Positions 1 through 10,282 of a stretch of DNA of 30,000 nt are shown here, in pieces. The notes beneath the pieces were generated by a model, which searched no databases, had not been told where the DNA came from, and saw only the letters and a program-made list of their open reading frames with translations. The stretch spans positions 1 through 30,000 of the forward strand of contig MCFG01000031.1 in the NCBI GenBank assembly GCA_002104895.1, in the 5' to 3' direction. Each line of letters begins with the position of its first letter. Position 1 is the stretch's first letter. The translations under genes and the position numbers were made by a program. This DNA is from Anaeromyces robustus. Taxonomy: Eukaryota; Neocallimastigomycota; Neocallimastigomycetes; Neocallimastigales; Neocallimastigaceae.

Positions 1-960
1 ACAGAATTCTATATCGTTGATTTACCCCCATATTGGTGGTATTCTTGGAATAGATTGGCTTGCAACCCACAATCCCTCTATCAATTTTACAACTAAAGAA
101 ATAGGCTTCAACTCAAACTATTGTCTTTCAAATTGTCTGACACTTTCAAACTCATTTGTAGCAAACTCAAAAAATAAAAAATCTGATAAATCTAGTAAAC
201 CTCATTCTAAAAATAATCATTATATTGAAAATCCCTCTGTCAATAAATCTTCTTGTAATACTTCTTGTTCCCACTCTGAACGTACAAAATCAATTAATTC
301 TCAACATTTGAAAAATAATATCAAATCTACTCATGCCTCTAATTCTTGTGTATTTCCTAGTAAATATTCCTGTAATCTGTTAATCTTAGAAAAAATTCTT
401 GCAATTCTGTTAATTTTAGAAAAAATTCTTGTAATCCTGTCAATCCTAGAAAAAATTCTTGTAACTCTGTTAATCCTGATAATAACCTTTACAATGCTGT
501 TAATCTTAGTAATGATTCTTTTAACAATAATTCCTGTAACAATTCAAAATTTAGTAATCAATCTGTTTCCTCTGATATTCCTAATTCTGGTTTAAAATCA
601 AATACTCAAAATCAACATACTCAATACAGCAATCTTTCAAAACCAAATAATTCAATCTTCTCGAAGGAGAGTGTGAATGATGATAATAAATCAAAGTCAA
701 ATTTTGCTCAAAATCAAATAAACATTCTACGTGTCAAAATTTTTTTCTACCAAATCCAAAAGAAATTATTAACAACTCTTCATTCTTTGCAATCAGTAAA
801 TCAAAATCAATTAAATACAAAAGAAAACTAAACAACAAATTTAAAGAATTTAAAACTGATGCATACCTCCCTTATGAAGACAAACCACCTGAAAATTTAC
901 CCTGCTACGTTGTGAAAAATAAATCAAAATGAAAAAAGAAAATTTATAAAATGAATCTCA
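1..960 (+). mobile_element. Ty3/Gypsy LTR retrotransposon remnant (protease region onward)
   Basis: The first 130 bases read as the C-terminal part of a retroviral-type aspartic protease of the Ty3/Gypsy kind, with the family's ILGIDWL motif followed by HNPSIN and a short beta-strand stretch. Beyond it lies an Asn/Ser-rich linker and, near 850-930, a proline-containing stretch (around PPENLPC) that could be the approach to reverse transcriptase. No reverse transcriptase, RNase H or integrase is recognisable after this. The element runs off the left edge, so its 5' part is unseen. It is a broken fossil with several breaks and no long coding frame. It is probably not very young, because the surrounding sequence has drifted to high AT. 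Family assignment rests on the protease motif alone. Confidence 0.7.
370..535 (+). repeat. 30-bp tandem repeat inside the retroelement remnant
   Basis: About five units of roughly 30 bp, each built around TGTTAATC and AGAAAAAATTCT, follow one another. Units 2 and 3 differ at only a few positions, and later units are more diverged. The period is a multiple of three, so it would encode a repeated decapeptide rich in Asn, Ser and Cys in the linker behind the protease. It is a low-complexity expansion within the fossil element. Confidence 0.75.
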
Positions 961-1145
961 ACTATTAAATCTATCCTATTAATATTCTTATTAACTATTA
1001 ATATCACTATAATAAATTTAAATATTATTTACTTTATTAATATCAAATTTATTTTATTACTATAGTCAAAATATATTTATACCTAGTTTAAAATTTAGTT
1101 AGTTTTATTACTATTAAAATATTATAACTTTATTAATATCAATAT

Positions 1146-1220
1146 TCATGTAATTATATTATTAATATCATGTAATTTTATTATTAATATCATGTAATTT
1201 TATTATTAATATCATGTAAT
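1146..1220 (+). repeat. 22-bp tandem repeat, about 3.4 copies
   Basis: The unit begins TCATGTAATTTTATTATTAA. The starts fall at 1146, 1168, 1190 and 1212. Copies two and three are identical and the first differs by about one base. It sits in the AT-rich stretch between the Ty3/Gypsy remnant and the structured island at 1322. It could be part of a long terminal repeat, but no paired copy is visible in the window. Confidence 0.8.
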
Positions 1221-1321
1221 TCTCTATTATTATTATCAAAATTTTTATCATTATATAAATTCGAAATTTTACACAAAAATAATTTATAAATATTAATAAA
1301 ATTTTTATGGTATAGTTTAGC

Positions 1322-1387
1322 CTAATTTTGAGATTCGTCTGGTATCCGAATCCTAGAGGAGGACCATGTAACGAAACTCAGAATTAG
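1322..1387 (+). other. Potential RNA/DNA hairpin (17-bp arms, 15 paired)
   Basis: The arm CTAATTTTGAGATTCGT at 1322-1338 pairs with ACGAAACTCAGAATTAG at 1371-1387, with 15 of 17 positions matching. The enclosed 32 bases contain further short complementary segments (GGT..CC against GG.CC, and GATTCG/CGAATC at 1332 and 1347, which offers an alternative fold). This segment is markedly richer in G+C than its surroundings and directly precedes a tRNA-like sequence. It may be a non-coding RNA, part of a SINE or an LTR regulatory stretch. The sequence does not decide between these. Confidence 0.5.
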
Positions 1388-1394
1388 TAAAATA

Positions 1395-1466
1395 GTAACC
1401 ATGGTCTAGTGGTCAGACACTAGAACCATCAGGCCGAACCTCTCGGGTTCGACTCTCACTCTTTCC
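1395..1466 (+). pseudogene. tRNA-like sequence (Glu-like D arm plus B box), not an intact tRNA
   Basis: TGGTCTAGTGG at 1402-1412 matches the internal A box of RNA polymerase III genes and looks like the D arm of tRNA-Glu. GGTTCGACTCT at 1446-1456 matches a B box / T arm at correct spacing. A cloverleaf does not close, however: the acceptor halves (1395-1401 and 1460-1466) do not pair, the T stem has two mismatches and a wobble, and no anticodon stem forms. Instead 1401-1411 and 1418-1429 form an 11-bp hairpin with one bulged A and a GTCAGA loop. I read it as a decayed tRNA or the head of a tRNA-derived SINE. A true tRNA gene is unlikely. Confidence 0.45.
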
Positions 1467-1859
1467 AATTTTGGAAAAATTTTATTTTAAAAATTTATTA
1501 TCAAAATTTTCTACACTTTTCCTTGTTGTAGAAATTACTCGAATTTAATCGATAAAATCTTATCGATTAAATTCTAAAAGATTCTAGTTTTTCTTTTTAT
1601 TTTAAATTTTATTTATCCGAGATTCATTTTAAATCAAAAAATCTAAGTTTCTAGAACTTTTAATACTTTTTACAAACGAAAACTATTTTTCCGTAAAAAG
1701 TATAAATACGTGTAAAATTTCGACAAAAGAAATATTTTTTCTTCGCGTTTTTATTAACTAGTTAAATAAGTAATTCGAAATATTACACTAACTAATTAAT
1801 AAATTATTATATTTTAAATTTAATAAAAATTAATAAAACATTTTATTATAAAACATATT

Positions 1860-1966
1860 TTTAATTAACTGTGTCTTTTACCTTTCTTAGATCTTTCGTG
1901 TTGTCCATTATTTCGAGTTACTCAAGCTTGCGGGCCTGTTGCTAATAAACTCCACTCTATCATTAC
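1860..1966 (+). other. Complex non-coding stretch, possible LTR-type end
   Basis: Between two AT-rich stretches lies a run of ordinary composition containing GCTTGCGGGCCTGTTG, AATAAA (1944-1949) and CACTCTATCATTACA. The mixture of a GC-rich segment, a polyadenylation-like hexamer and an ending in ACA is what the R-U5 end of an LTR can look like. No partner LTR or primer-binding site was found, so the call is only a suggestion. It ends where the Asn-rich open stretch begins. Confidence 0.25.
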
Positions 1967-2677
1967 AATATCTATAATAATAATAGCAGTAGTAATAGTA
2001 ATATTAATATTAATAGTAATAATAATGGTAATAGCAATGATAATAGTAATATTAATAATGTTAGTAATAGTAATAGTACTAGCTTATCTACATATTTTCT
2101 ATACAACTACTCTCAATTCATTAATAATTTAACTATCAACAACGTTTTTTTTGGTTTTAATTACTTCAACAATTTCTCCTCCTTGGAGAATTCTTCACGA
2201 AATAATACTTTCTTAGTTTCTAATAGTTTTATTCATTATGTTAGTTTAACTTACAACTTAAATAATACTTTCAGTTATAGTATCAACAACAATAATAATA
2301 GTTTAAATAATAGTATTAATTATAATAATTTAGTTAGTAATGCTTCAAGTGGGGTAAATTTTCATTCCAACTCGTTGGAATGGAGTAGGGTATATTATTT
2401 CCTTCTTGGTGGAAGAGTTAATCATTATAACTTGGGGAAAGAGGAGTGGAACAGTCTTTGTAAGGCGCAACTTAAACCTAGCACCTTTTCGGATGTTCCA
2501 CTTTTGGTACGTACATTCGCACTTTTACTTAGAATTATGCCTACTGTTAGTGGCCAGATCTGGTCATTATTCAATAGGTATCCCAACAATCTAACCAAGA
2601 GCGTCGAAGCTGACAATTCAGTAGGACAAGACAGTAGGTCACACGCATCTAATAATGATAATAACTTTCCAACTTGA
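1949..2677 (+). CDS. Asn-rich open reading frame, unrecognised, no ATG start
   Basis: A frame of 242 codons is open from 1949 to the TGA at 2675-2677. No ATG lies near its beginning; the first Met codon is far downstream, before PTVSGQIWSLF. It may therefore be a 3' exon, an element-derived frame or a gene remnant. The first 120 residues are mostly Asn, Ser, Ile and Tyr. The C-terminal 90 are complex and protein-like, running from SLEWSRVYYFLLGGRVNHYN through EEWNSLC and PLLVRTFALLLRIMP, with a probable amphipathic or membrane-seeking helix. Its G+C content is well above the flanks. I recognise no family. Position beside a Ty3/Gypsy remnant makes an element origin plausible, for example a gag-like protein. 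A shadow frame on the other strand is not supported. Confidence 0.35.
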   Translation, partial: TPLYHYNIYNNNSSSNSNININSNNNGNSNDNSNINNVSNSNSTSLSTYFLYNYSQFINNLTINNVFFGFNYFNNFSSLENSSRNNTFLVSNSFIHYVSLTYNLNNTFSYSINNNNNSLNNSINYNNLVSNASSGVNFHSNSLEWSRVYYFLLGGRVNHYNLGKEEWNSLCKAQLKPSTFSDVPLLVRTFALLLRIMPTVSGQIWSLFNRYPNNLTKSVEADNSVGQDSRSHASNNDNNFPT

Positions 2678-2819
2678 TTTAATTTAATAATATACACTAT
2701 ACCATATGAAGTAATTATTAATTATTACTATCTATTAAATAATAAATTATTATTCTTTATTAGATTAAGTTTTAATATGTACAATTACTTTATAACATGT
2801 ACTTTTTAAATTAAATTTA

Positions 2820-2845
2820 AATAAAATTTTCATTATTTTATTGCC

Positions 2846-2873
<28 letters not shown>
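2820..2873 (+). other. AATAAA followed by a 28-A run
   Basis: AATAAA at 2820-2825 stands about 20 bases before an uninterrupted run of 28 A (2846-2873). This is the spacing of a polyadenylation signal and a tail copied into DNA, and it lies 140-200 bases downstream of the open frame ending at 2677. It could mark the 3' end of a retroposed copy. Homopolymers of this length are common in the window, so the support is modest. Confidence 0.35.
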
Positions 2874-2877
<4 letters not shown>

Positions 2878-4435
2878 TTCTTTATTGTTATATCATATAA
2901 AATGTCATATAGTATGTGTAATACTTTTTTCTATTTTTTTTTATTTTTTTTTTTTTTTTAATTTTAATTTACATACTGATTATACGTAATAGAAAATTGA
3001 TATATATATATATATATATTTAATAAATATATACTATAGGAATTAAAAAAAAAAAAAATACTATTAGTTAGTGTTCAAGTTATTATAATTTATAAACAAT
3101 AATTTTTTAATTTTTATTACTGGCATATTAATAATAATAATATTATTATTATAATTGATATTAATAATTCTATTGTTAATATCAATTATATTATTATTGT
3201 TATTATTATTAAATATTATTATTAATTATTTTTTATAAAAAAAATTAAATAATGATAAATTTAAATATTAAATATTAAATACTAGTTAAACACTTTTTTT
3301 TTTTTGCTATTTTTTTATTTTTTAGAAAATCTGTAAAATTTATTTCATTATTATTAGTTTTTAAAAATAATTCTTTTATTATTTATCATTATTATTATTT
3401 ATTAAAAAGTTTTTTTTCTTTTTTTCTTTATAATCTATATTAATATTTTCATTATTAATAAAAAAAAAAAAAAAAGATGTTAATGTTAATAATTAATAAT
3501 ATATATATAATAAATAACTTTTAAAAAATTTTATTAATATAGAAATAATATTTTTTTATATCATTTATCCTAAAATATTCGGTTACTTAACATGAATAAA
3601 ATTAAAATTATTTTTAATTATTATTATTTCATTTCATTTGATTATATTATTTTTTTTTTTACAATCATAAAGAAGAATCTTTTATATCATTTAATCAACT
3701 TTAAAAAAATATATATTTTTTTTGTGATACTTTTATTTATTCTACTTTTTATTTTTTTTTTTTTTTTTTTATTATTTTTATTAATTTTTTTTTAATTACT
3801 TTTAGATTTTAATGAATTTATTTATGTCTGGTTATTTAATTAATTAATTATTTATTTCTATATTTATTTTTTATTATTTTTTTATATTTTTATTATTAAA
3901 AAGTCACTGTCACTTATTTTTAATAGTTAATAAATTTTTAATTTTTAAATATTTAATGAAAATATGAAATATGATATAAAAGCAAGAGTCAAATAATAAT
4001 CCATTATAATATTTTATTTATTTTATCTATTTTTCTTTTTATTTTCTTTTCTTTTTTATTTTTTATTTTTTATTTTTTTATTTTTTTGAATAAATTATTA
4101 TTCATATTCTTTTTTTTTTTTTTATATATTAAAGGAAGAGAATACACTTCCATGTTTTTTTTATTTATTTATTATAAATAATTATTAATAATACATTTAG
4201 ATTTAGTATATAAAAAAAAAAGATTAAAATTTAAAAAAAGATAATTTTATCTAAAGAAAAAATATTATAACATATATTTAATATAAAGAAAAACAAAGAA
4301 AAATATATATAATAAATTTCTGAAATTATAATAATAATTTCAAAATGTAGGATTTTATTCAAATTTCATTCCTCTCCTCTCCTCTCTAAATAGTAAAATA
4401 TTGCTAAACAAAAAAAAAAACATTTCAATTAAATA
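2874..4435. other. Gene-free AT-rich stretch
   Basis: Only A/T homopolymers, AT dinucleotide runs (for example 3000-3020), (ATT)-type runs and poly-T tracts are seen. The 67-codon frame at 3592-3795 is a translated T-tract of Phe, Ile and Leu and is not a gene. A short pyrimidine repeat (CTCTC units) lies near 4372-4387. Confidence 0.7.
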
Positions 4436-4439
4436 TAGT

Positions 4440-4680
4440 GAGATATCCACTAAATTCATCCCTTTGGGTAAATCCTCATCATTTTTAATATAAGAAGAAG
4501 ATTCCAAAGGCCCTGTGGTTGTTGAAATATGGTTGAAATGTGATTGAAATGTGATTAAAATAATATCCGTGATTAGAGATAGTATTATTAGGTCTTATCC
4601 GATTCGATCCCGACACACTCTTAGTTTTGAAGTCTTGAAAGATGAAAGGTTGGAAAATTTGTAGCATATCATCTTCATAT
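4440..4680 (-). other. Isolated normal-complexity island, possible old repeat fragment
   Basis: About 240 bases of mixed composition stand alone between long AT-rich stretches. They include ATCCCTTTGGGTAAATCC near 4458, GGCCCTGTGG near 4509 and CCGATTCGATCCCGACAC near 4599. The last resembles a B box but no T stem forms. Three 11-bp units (GTTGAAATATG-like) lie at 4522-4556. A 60-codon frame on the minus strand covers most of it but has no recognisable features. I suspect a solo LTR or other transposon fragment from a dispersed family. Nothing inside the window duplicates it. Confidence 0.35.
4522..4556 (+). repeat. 11-bp tandem repeat, three copies
   Basis: GTTGAAATATG, GTTGAAATGTG and ATTGAAATGTG follow one another without a gap and are followed by a degenerate start of a fourth copy. 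It is inside the island at 4440-4680. Confidence 0.75.
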
Positions 4681-5728
4681 TTTAATTAAAATATTATATG
4701 AAATTATTATTTTTTCATCTCCATTTCTATATATACATAAATATAAAATGTTTTTTTTTTATTTTTTTAAATTTTTATTTTTATAGTTGTTTGTATTATT
4801 AATTTTTTTTTTCTATATATATATATATATATATATATGATATTTGATCAATTTATATCCCTTTTTATTTATATCTATTTCATACTCTATTAAATATTTT
4901 ACCTATAAATTTCCATTTCCTTTTATATATATATAATAAAATAATGAATGCTTATATATATAATAAAAATAATGAATGTTTAACCCATCTTTACTAAAAA
5001 GAAAAAAAAAAAAAAAAAAGAAAAAAAAAACATTTTATAATATAAATAGTATTTTGACCAATTTTTTTTCTTTTTTTTTTTTTTCATATCTTTCAATTTA
5101 CATTTGGTTTATATTTCTACTCAATCATTTATAATATAAATAGTGTTCTGACCAGTTTTTTTTTTTTTCATATCTTTCAATTTATATTTTATTTATATTT
5201 CTACTCAAATATTTACAATATAAATATTATTTTAATCAATTTTTTCTCTTTTTTTTCATATTTTATAATTTCTATTTGATTTATATTTCTACTCAAATAT
5301 TTACAATATAAATAGTATTTTAATCAATTTTTTCTCTTTTTTTTCATATCTTTCAATTTATATTTGGTTTATATTTCTACTCAAATACTTATAATATAAA
5401 TAGTATTTTAATTAATTTTTTTCTTTTTCTTTTTTTTTCTTTTTCATTTATATTTGATTTATATTTCTACTTAAATATTTATAATATAATATAGTGTTTT
5501 GACCAATTTTTTTTATATATATATATCTTTTAATTTATATTTACATTATATTTCTACTCGAAAATTTATAAAATAAATAGTATTTTAATCAATTTTTTCT
5601 CTTTTTTTTCATATCTTTCAATATATATTTGATTTATATTTCTACTAAAAAGATTTTATTTAATTTTTCATTTCCACTTTTACATACAAAAAAAAATAAT
5701 AATAATGTCTTTTACTATCCTTATTTAT

Positions 5729-5960
5729 TTTCTTTTCTTTATTTTTATATTTTTTTTATATTCAATTTAATATTTTACTATATTTATATTTATATCTTTC
5801 AATTTATATTTAATTTATATTTTTACATAAATATTTATAATATAAATAGTATTTTAATCAATTTTTTCTCTTTTTTTTCATATCTTTCAATTTATATTTG
5901 ATTTATATTTCTACTCAATCATTTATAATAGTGTTTTTACCGAATTTTTTTTTCATATAT
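5729..5960 (+). repeat. 230-bp segment duplicated at about 8883-9115
   Basis: From the end of one long module through the next two monomers, this stretch is nearly identical to about 8883-9115. The shared features include otherwise rare variants: TTTTTACATAAATATTTATA, the TTTTTTCTCTTTTTTTTCAT tract and CAATCATTTATAATAGTG followed by TTTTTACCGAA. The two copies lie 3.15 kb apart in the same orientation. Shared rare variants argue for recent copying, by unequal exchange or gene conversion, and not for independent drift. Confidence 0.8.
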
Positions 5961-6220
5961 TTCAATTTATATTTGATTTATATTTCTCTATTCAAATATT
6001 TATAATATAATATAGTGTTTTGACCAGTTTTTTTTCATATCTTTCAATTTATATTTGATTTATATTTCTACTCAATCATTTATAATAGTGTTTTTACCGA
6101 ATTTTTTTTTCATATATTTCAATTTATATTTGATTTATATTTCTCTATTCAAATATTTATAATATAATATAGTGTTTTGACCAGTTTTTTTTCATATCTT
6201 TCAATTTATATTTGATTTAT
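5921..6220 (+). repeat. 157-bp dimer repeated in tandem
   Basis: ATTTATAATAGTGTTTTTAC at 5921 recurs at 6078, and the 140-150 bases following each are essentially identical. These include the CTATTCAAATATTTATAATA and TAATATAGTGTTTTGACC variants. Two monomers, one shortened, have therefore been duplicated together as a dimer, a small example of the array's growth. Confidence 0.8.
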
Positions 6221-8184
6221 ATTTCTCTACTCAAATATTTATAATATAAATAGTGTTTTGACCGAATTTTTTTTCATAACTTTCAATTTATATTTGATTT
6301 ATATTTCTACTCAAATATTTATAATATAAATAGTGTTTTGACCAGTTTTTTTTTTTCATATCTTTCAATTTATATTTACTTTATATTTCTACTCAAATAT
6401 TTATAATATAAATAGTGTTTTGACCAGTTTTTTTTTTTCATATCTTTCAATTTATATTTGATTTATATTTCTCTACTAAAATATTTATAATATAAATAGT
6501 ATTTTAATCAATTTTTTTATATCTTTCAATTAATATTGATTTATATTTCTACTAAAAATATTTTTTTAATTTTTCATTTCTACTTCTACATACAAAAATA
6601 AAAAAAAGCAATGATGTGTTTCATTATCTTTATTTTTTTTTCTTTTCTTTTCTTTGCCTTTTCTTTATTTTTATATTTGTTTTATATTCAATTTAATATT
6701 TTACTATATTTATATTTATATCTTTCAATTTATATTTACTTTATATTTCTACTCAAATATTTATAATATAAATAGTGTTTTGACCAGTTTTTTTTTCATA
6801 TCTTTCAATTTATATTTGATTTATATTTTTCTACTCAAAATTTTACAATATTAACAGTGTTTTGACCATTTTTTTTTTTTCATTTTTTTTTTCATATCTT
6901 TCAATTTATATATTTTTACTAAAAAGACTTTATTTAATTTTTCATTTCTACTTCTACATACAAAAAAAAAAAAAAAAAAAAAACAATAATGTGTTTCACT
7001 ATCTTTATTTTTTTTTCTTTTCTTTTCTTTATTTTTACATTTGTTTTTATATTCAATTTAATATTTTACTAAATTTACATTTACATTTTTCTACTCATTT
7101 TACTATATTTATATTTATATCTTTCAATTTATATTTACTTTATATGTCTATTCAAGCATTTATAATATAAATAGTATTTTAATCATTTTTTTTCATATCT
7201 TTCAATTTATATTTGATTTATATTTCTACTCAAATATTTATAATATAAATAATATTTTAATCAATTTTTTTATATCTTTCAATTTATATTTGATTTATAT
7301 TTCTACTAAAAACATTTTATTTAATTTTTCATTTCTACTTCTACATACAGAAAAAAAGATGATGTGTTTTACTATCCTTATTTATTCTTTTCTTTTCTTT
7401 ATTTTTATATTTGTTTTACATTCAATCTAATATTTTACTATATTTATATTTATATCTTTCAATTTATATTTGATTTATATTTCTATTCAAATTTTTATAG
7501 TATAATATAGTGTTTTTTCTAATTTTTTTCATAACTTTCAATTTATATTTGATTTATATTTCTACTCAAATATTTATAAAATAAATAGTGTTTTGACCAA
7601 TTTTTTTTTTTTTTTTTTTTGATTTATATTTGATTTATATTTCTACTCAAATATTTATAAAATAAATAGTGTTTTGACCAATTTTTTTTTTTTTTTTTGA
7701 TTTATATTTCTACTACTCAAATATTTATAATATAAATAGTATTTTGACCAATTTTTTATCATAACTTTCAATTTATATTTGATTTATATTTCTACTCAAA
7801 GTTTTATAATTTAAATAGTAGTATTTTAACTAATTTTTTTTCCATATCTTTTAATTTATATTCTACTCAAATATTATAGTATAATATAGTGTTTTAACTA
7901 ATTTTTTTTTCATATACTCCAATTTATATTATATTTATAACTCAAATATTTATAATATAAATAGTATTTTAATTAATTTTTTTTTTTTTTTTTTCATTTA
8001 TATTTGATTTATATTTCTCTACTTAAATATTTATAATATAATATAATATTTTAATCAATTTTTTTATATCTTTCAATTTATATTTGATTTATATTTCTAC
8101 TAAAAATTGTTTATTTAATTTTTCATTTCTACTTCTACATACAACAAAAAAAAGAAACAATGATGTGTTTCATTATCCTTATTT

Positions 8185-8215
<31 letters not shown>

Positions 8216-9850
8216 CTTTTCTTTATTTTTATATATTTTTTTTTTTATATTCAATTTAATATTTTACTATATTTATATTTGTTTTATATTCAATTTATAT
8301 TTTACTATATTTATATTTATATCTTTCAATTTATATTTACTTAATATTTCTACTCAAATATTTATAATATAAATAGTGTTTTTGATTGAGTTTTATTTTT
8401 CATATCTTTCAATATATATTTGATTTATATTTTTACTAAAAAGATTTTATTTAATTTTTCATTTCCACTTTTACATGTAAAAAAAAATAAAAAAAAAGCA
8501 ATGATGTGTTTCATTATCTTTATTTTTTTTCTTTTCTATTCTTTTCTTTATTTTTATATTTGTTTTATATTCGGTTTTATTTCACTATTTACTATATTTA
8601 TATTTACATTTTTCTATTCAAATATTTATAATATAAATATTATTTTGACCGATTTTTTATCATATCTTTCAATTTATATTTGATTTATATTTCTACTCAA
8701 ATATTTATAGTATAATATAATGTTTTGACCAGTTTTTTTTTTTTTTATTTCTTTCAATTTATATATTTCTACTAAAAAGATTTTATTTAATTTTTCATTT
8801 CCACTTTTACATGTAAAAAAAAAAAAGCAATGATGTGTTTCATTATCCTTATTTTTTTTTTTCTTTTTTTTTTTTTTTCTTTTCTTTATTTTTATATTTG
8901 TTTTATATTCAATTTAATATTTTACTATATTTATATTTATATCTTTCAATTTATATTTAATTTATATTTTTACATAAATATTTATAATATAAATAGTATT
9001 TTAATCAATTTTTTCTCTTTTTTTTCATATCTTTCAATTTATATTTGATTTATATTTCTACTCAATCATTTATAATAGTGTTTTTACCGAATTTTTTTTT
9101 CATATCTTTCAATTTATATTTGATTTATATTTCTCTACTCAAATATTTATAATATAAATAGTGTTTTGACCATTTTTTTCATAACTTTCAATTTATATTT
9201 GATTTATATTTTTCTACTCAAATATTTATAATATAAATAGTATTTTATTTATATTTTTCTACTCAAATATTTATAATATAAATAGTGTTTTGACTGAGTT
9301 TTTTTTTTTTATATCTTTCAATTTATATTTGATTTATATTTCTACTAAAAATATTTTATTTAATTTTTCATTTCTACTTCTACATACAAAAAAAAAAAAA
9401 AAAACAATGATGTGTTTCATTATCTTTTTTTTTTTCTTTTCTATTCTTTTCTTTATTTTTATATTTGTTTTATAGTTGGTTTTATTTCACTGTTTACTAT
9501 ATTTATATTTACATTTTTCTATTCAAATATTTATAATATAAATAGTGTTTTGACCAGTTTTTTTTTTCATATCTTTCAATTTATATTTGATTTATATTTC
9601 TACTAAAATATTTATAATATAAATAATATTTTAATCAATTTTTTTATATCTTTCAATTTATATTTGATTTATATTTCTACTAAAAACATTTTATTTAATT
9701 TTTCATTTCTACTTCTACATACAAAAAAAAAAAAAAAACAATAATGTGTTTCACTATTCTTATTTTTTTTTCTTTATTTCTATATTTGTTTTATGTTCAA
9801 TTTAATAATTTACTATATATTTACATTTCAACTTGTACATCCAACAAATA

Positions 9851-10251
9851 ATAATGGTTTTATTATTATTTGAATTTTTTTTATTTAGTAGATGTATATA
9901 TATTCTATACTCAATCAATCATATATTTTACTAAATTTTCATTTTGTATTTTTCCATGTATTAAATAATAATATATTAAAATTCATCATCCACAAATTCT
10001 TTTTAATTTTTTTATTCAATTATATATTTCATTTCATTATTTTCATCCGTCCTTGGATTATACTTTTATGATTCAAAAAAAATAATTAAATATTTTACTA
10101 AATATTAATTTCCATTCCTATAACAATGTAGGCCGATAATCCGATAATCATATTCATTTACTTAATTAATTTTTACATATATTAAATAATGGAGTTTCAT
10201 CACGATAATTTTCTTAAGAAAATATTTAATATTTAATATAATTTAAAACAA

Positions 10252-10282
<31 letters not shown>

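Larger units (their letters stand above)
5030..9850 (+). repeat. Large satellite array, 82-bp monomer
   Basis: Roughly 4.8 kb is a tandem array. The landmark TTTCAATTTATA recurs at 6199, 6281, 6363 and 6445, exactly 82 bases apart. The monomer consists of TTTCAATTTATATTTGATTT, then ATATTTCTACTCAAATATTT, ATAATATAAATAGTG, TTTTGACCAG and a T-tract of variable length ending in CATATC. Most length variation is in the T-tract. Around 40 monomers are present, interspersed with nine longer modules (separate entry). Two main monomer types differ in the segment GTGTTTTGACC versus GTATTTTAATC. Pyrimidines, mostly T, are heavily concentrated on the plus strand throughout. The frames of 60-102 codons that cross it (Phe/Tyr/Ile-rich) are by-products of the repeat and not genes. 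A centromeric, pericentromeric or subtelomeric role is conceivable but not shown. Confidence 0.9.
5640..9850 (+). repeat. Nine copies of a longer module within the satellite
   Basis: A module of about 160-230 bases interrupts the 82-bp monomers nine times. It starts at CTAAAAAGATTTTATTTAAT, continues with TTTCATTTCTACTTCTACAT, an A-tract, and ATGATGTGTTTCATTATC. It ends in a T-rich stretch with TTCAATTTAATATTTTACTA before the next TTTCAATTTATA. The ATGATGTG-type core is at about 5704, 6610, 6987, 7359, 8160, 8502, 8829, 9406 and 9743. The A-tract, 8-22 bases long, is the only long purine run in an otherwise T-rich strand, so each module is easily marked. Spacings of about 325-376 recur, and longer gaps of 579-907 occur where more plain monomers are inserted. 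This indicates a higher-order repeat. Confidence 0.85.

Noticed and set aside
1395-1466. Functional tRNA-Glu gene
   Set aside because: A and B boxes are present, but the acceptor and anticodon stems do not form and the T stem is defective.
3592-3795. 67-codon frame
   Set aside because: Low-complexity Phe/Ile/Leu translation of poly-T with no protein-like features.
4599-4620. tRNA T arm at CCGATTCGATCCCG
   Set aside because: The bases flanking the TTCGATC loop do not form a five-pair stem and no A box lies at suitable distance.
4485-4667. 60-codon minus-strand gene
   Set aside because: No recognisable motif, and it lies across a repeat-like island containing 11-bp tandem units.
5629-9606. 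A family of Phe/Tyr/Ile-rich small membrane proteins
   Set aside because: All these frames lie on the satellite and reuse its repeat units; their sequence is explained by T-rich 82-bp monomers.
5030-9850. CRISPR-like array because of regular spacing
   Set aside because: There are no unique spacers between conserved repeats; the whole 82-bp unit is repeated and the genome is eukaryotic.
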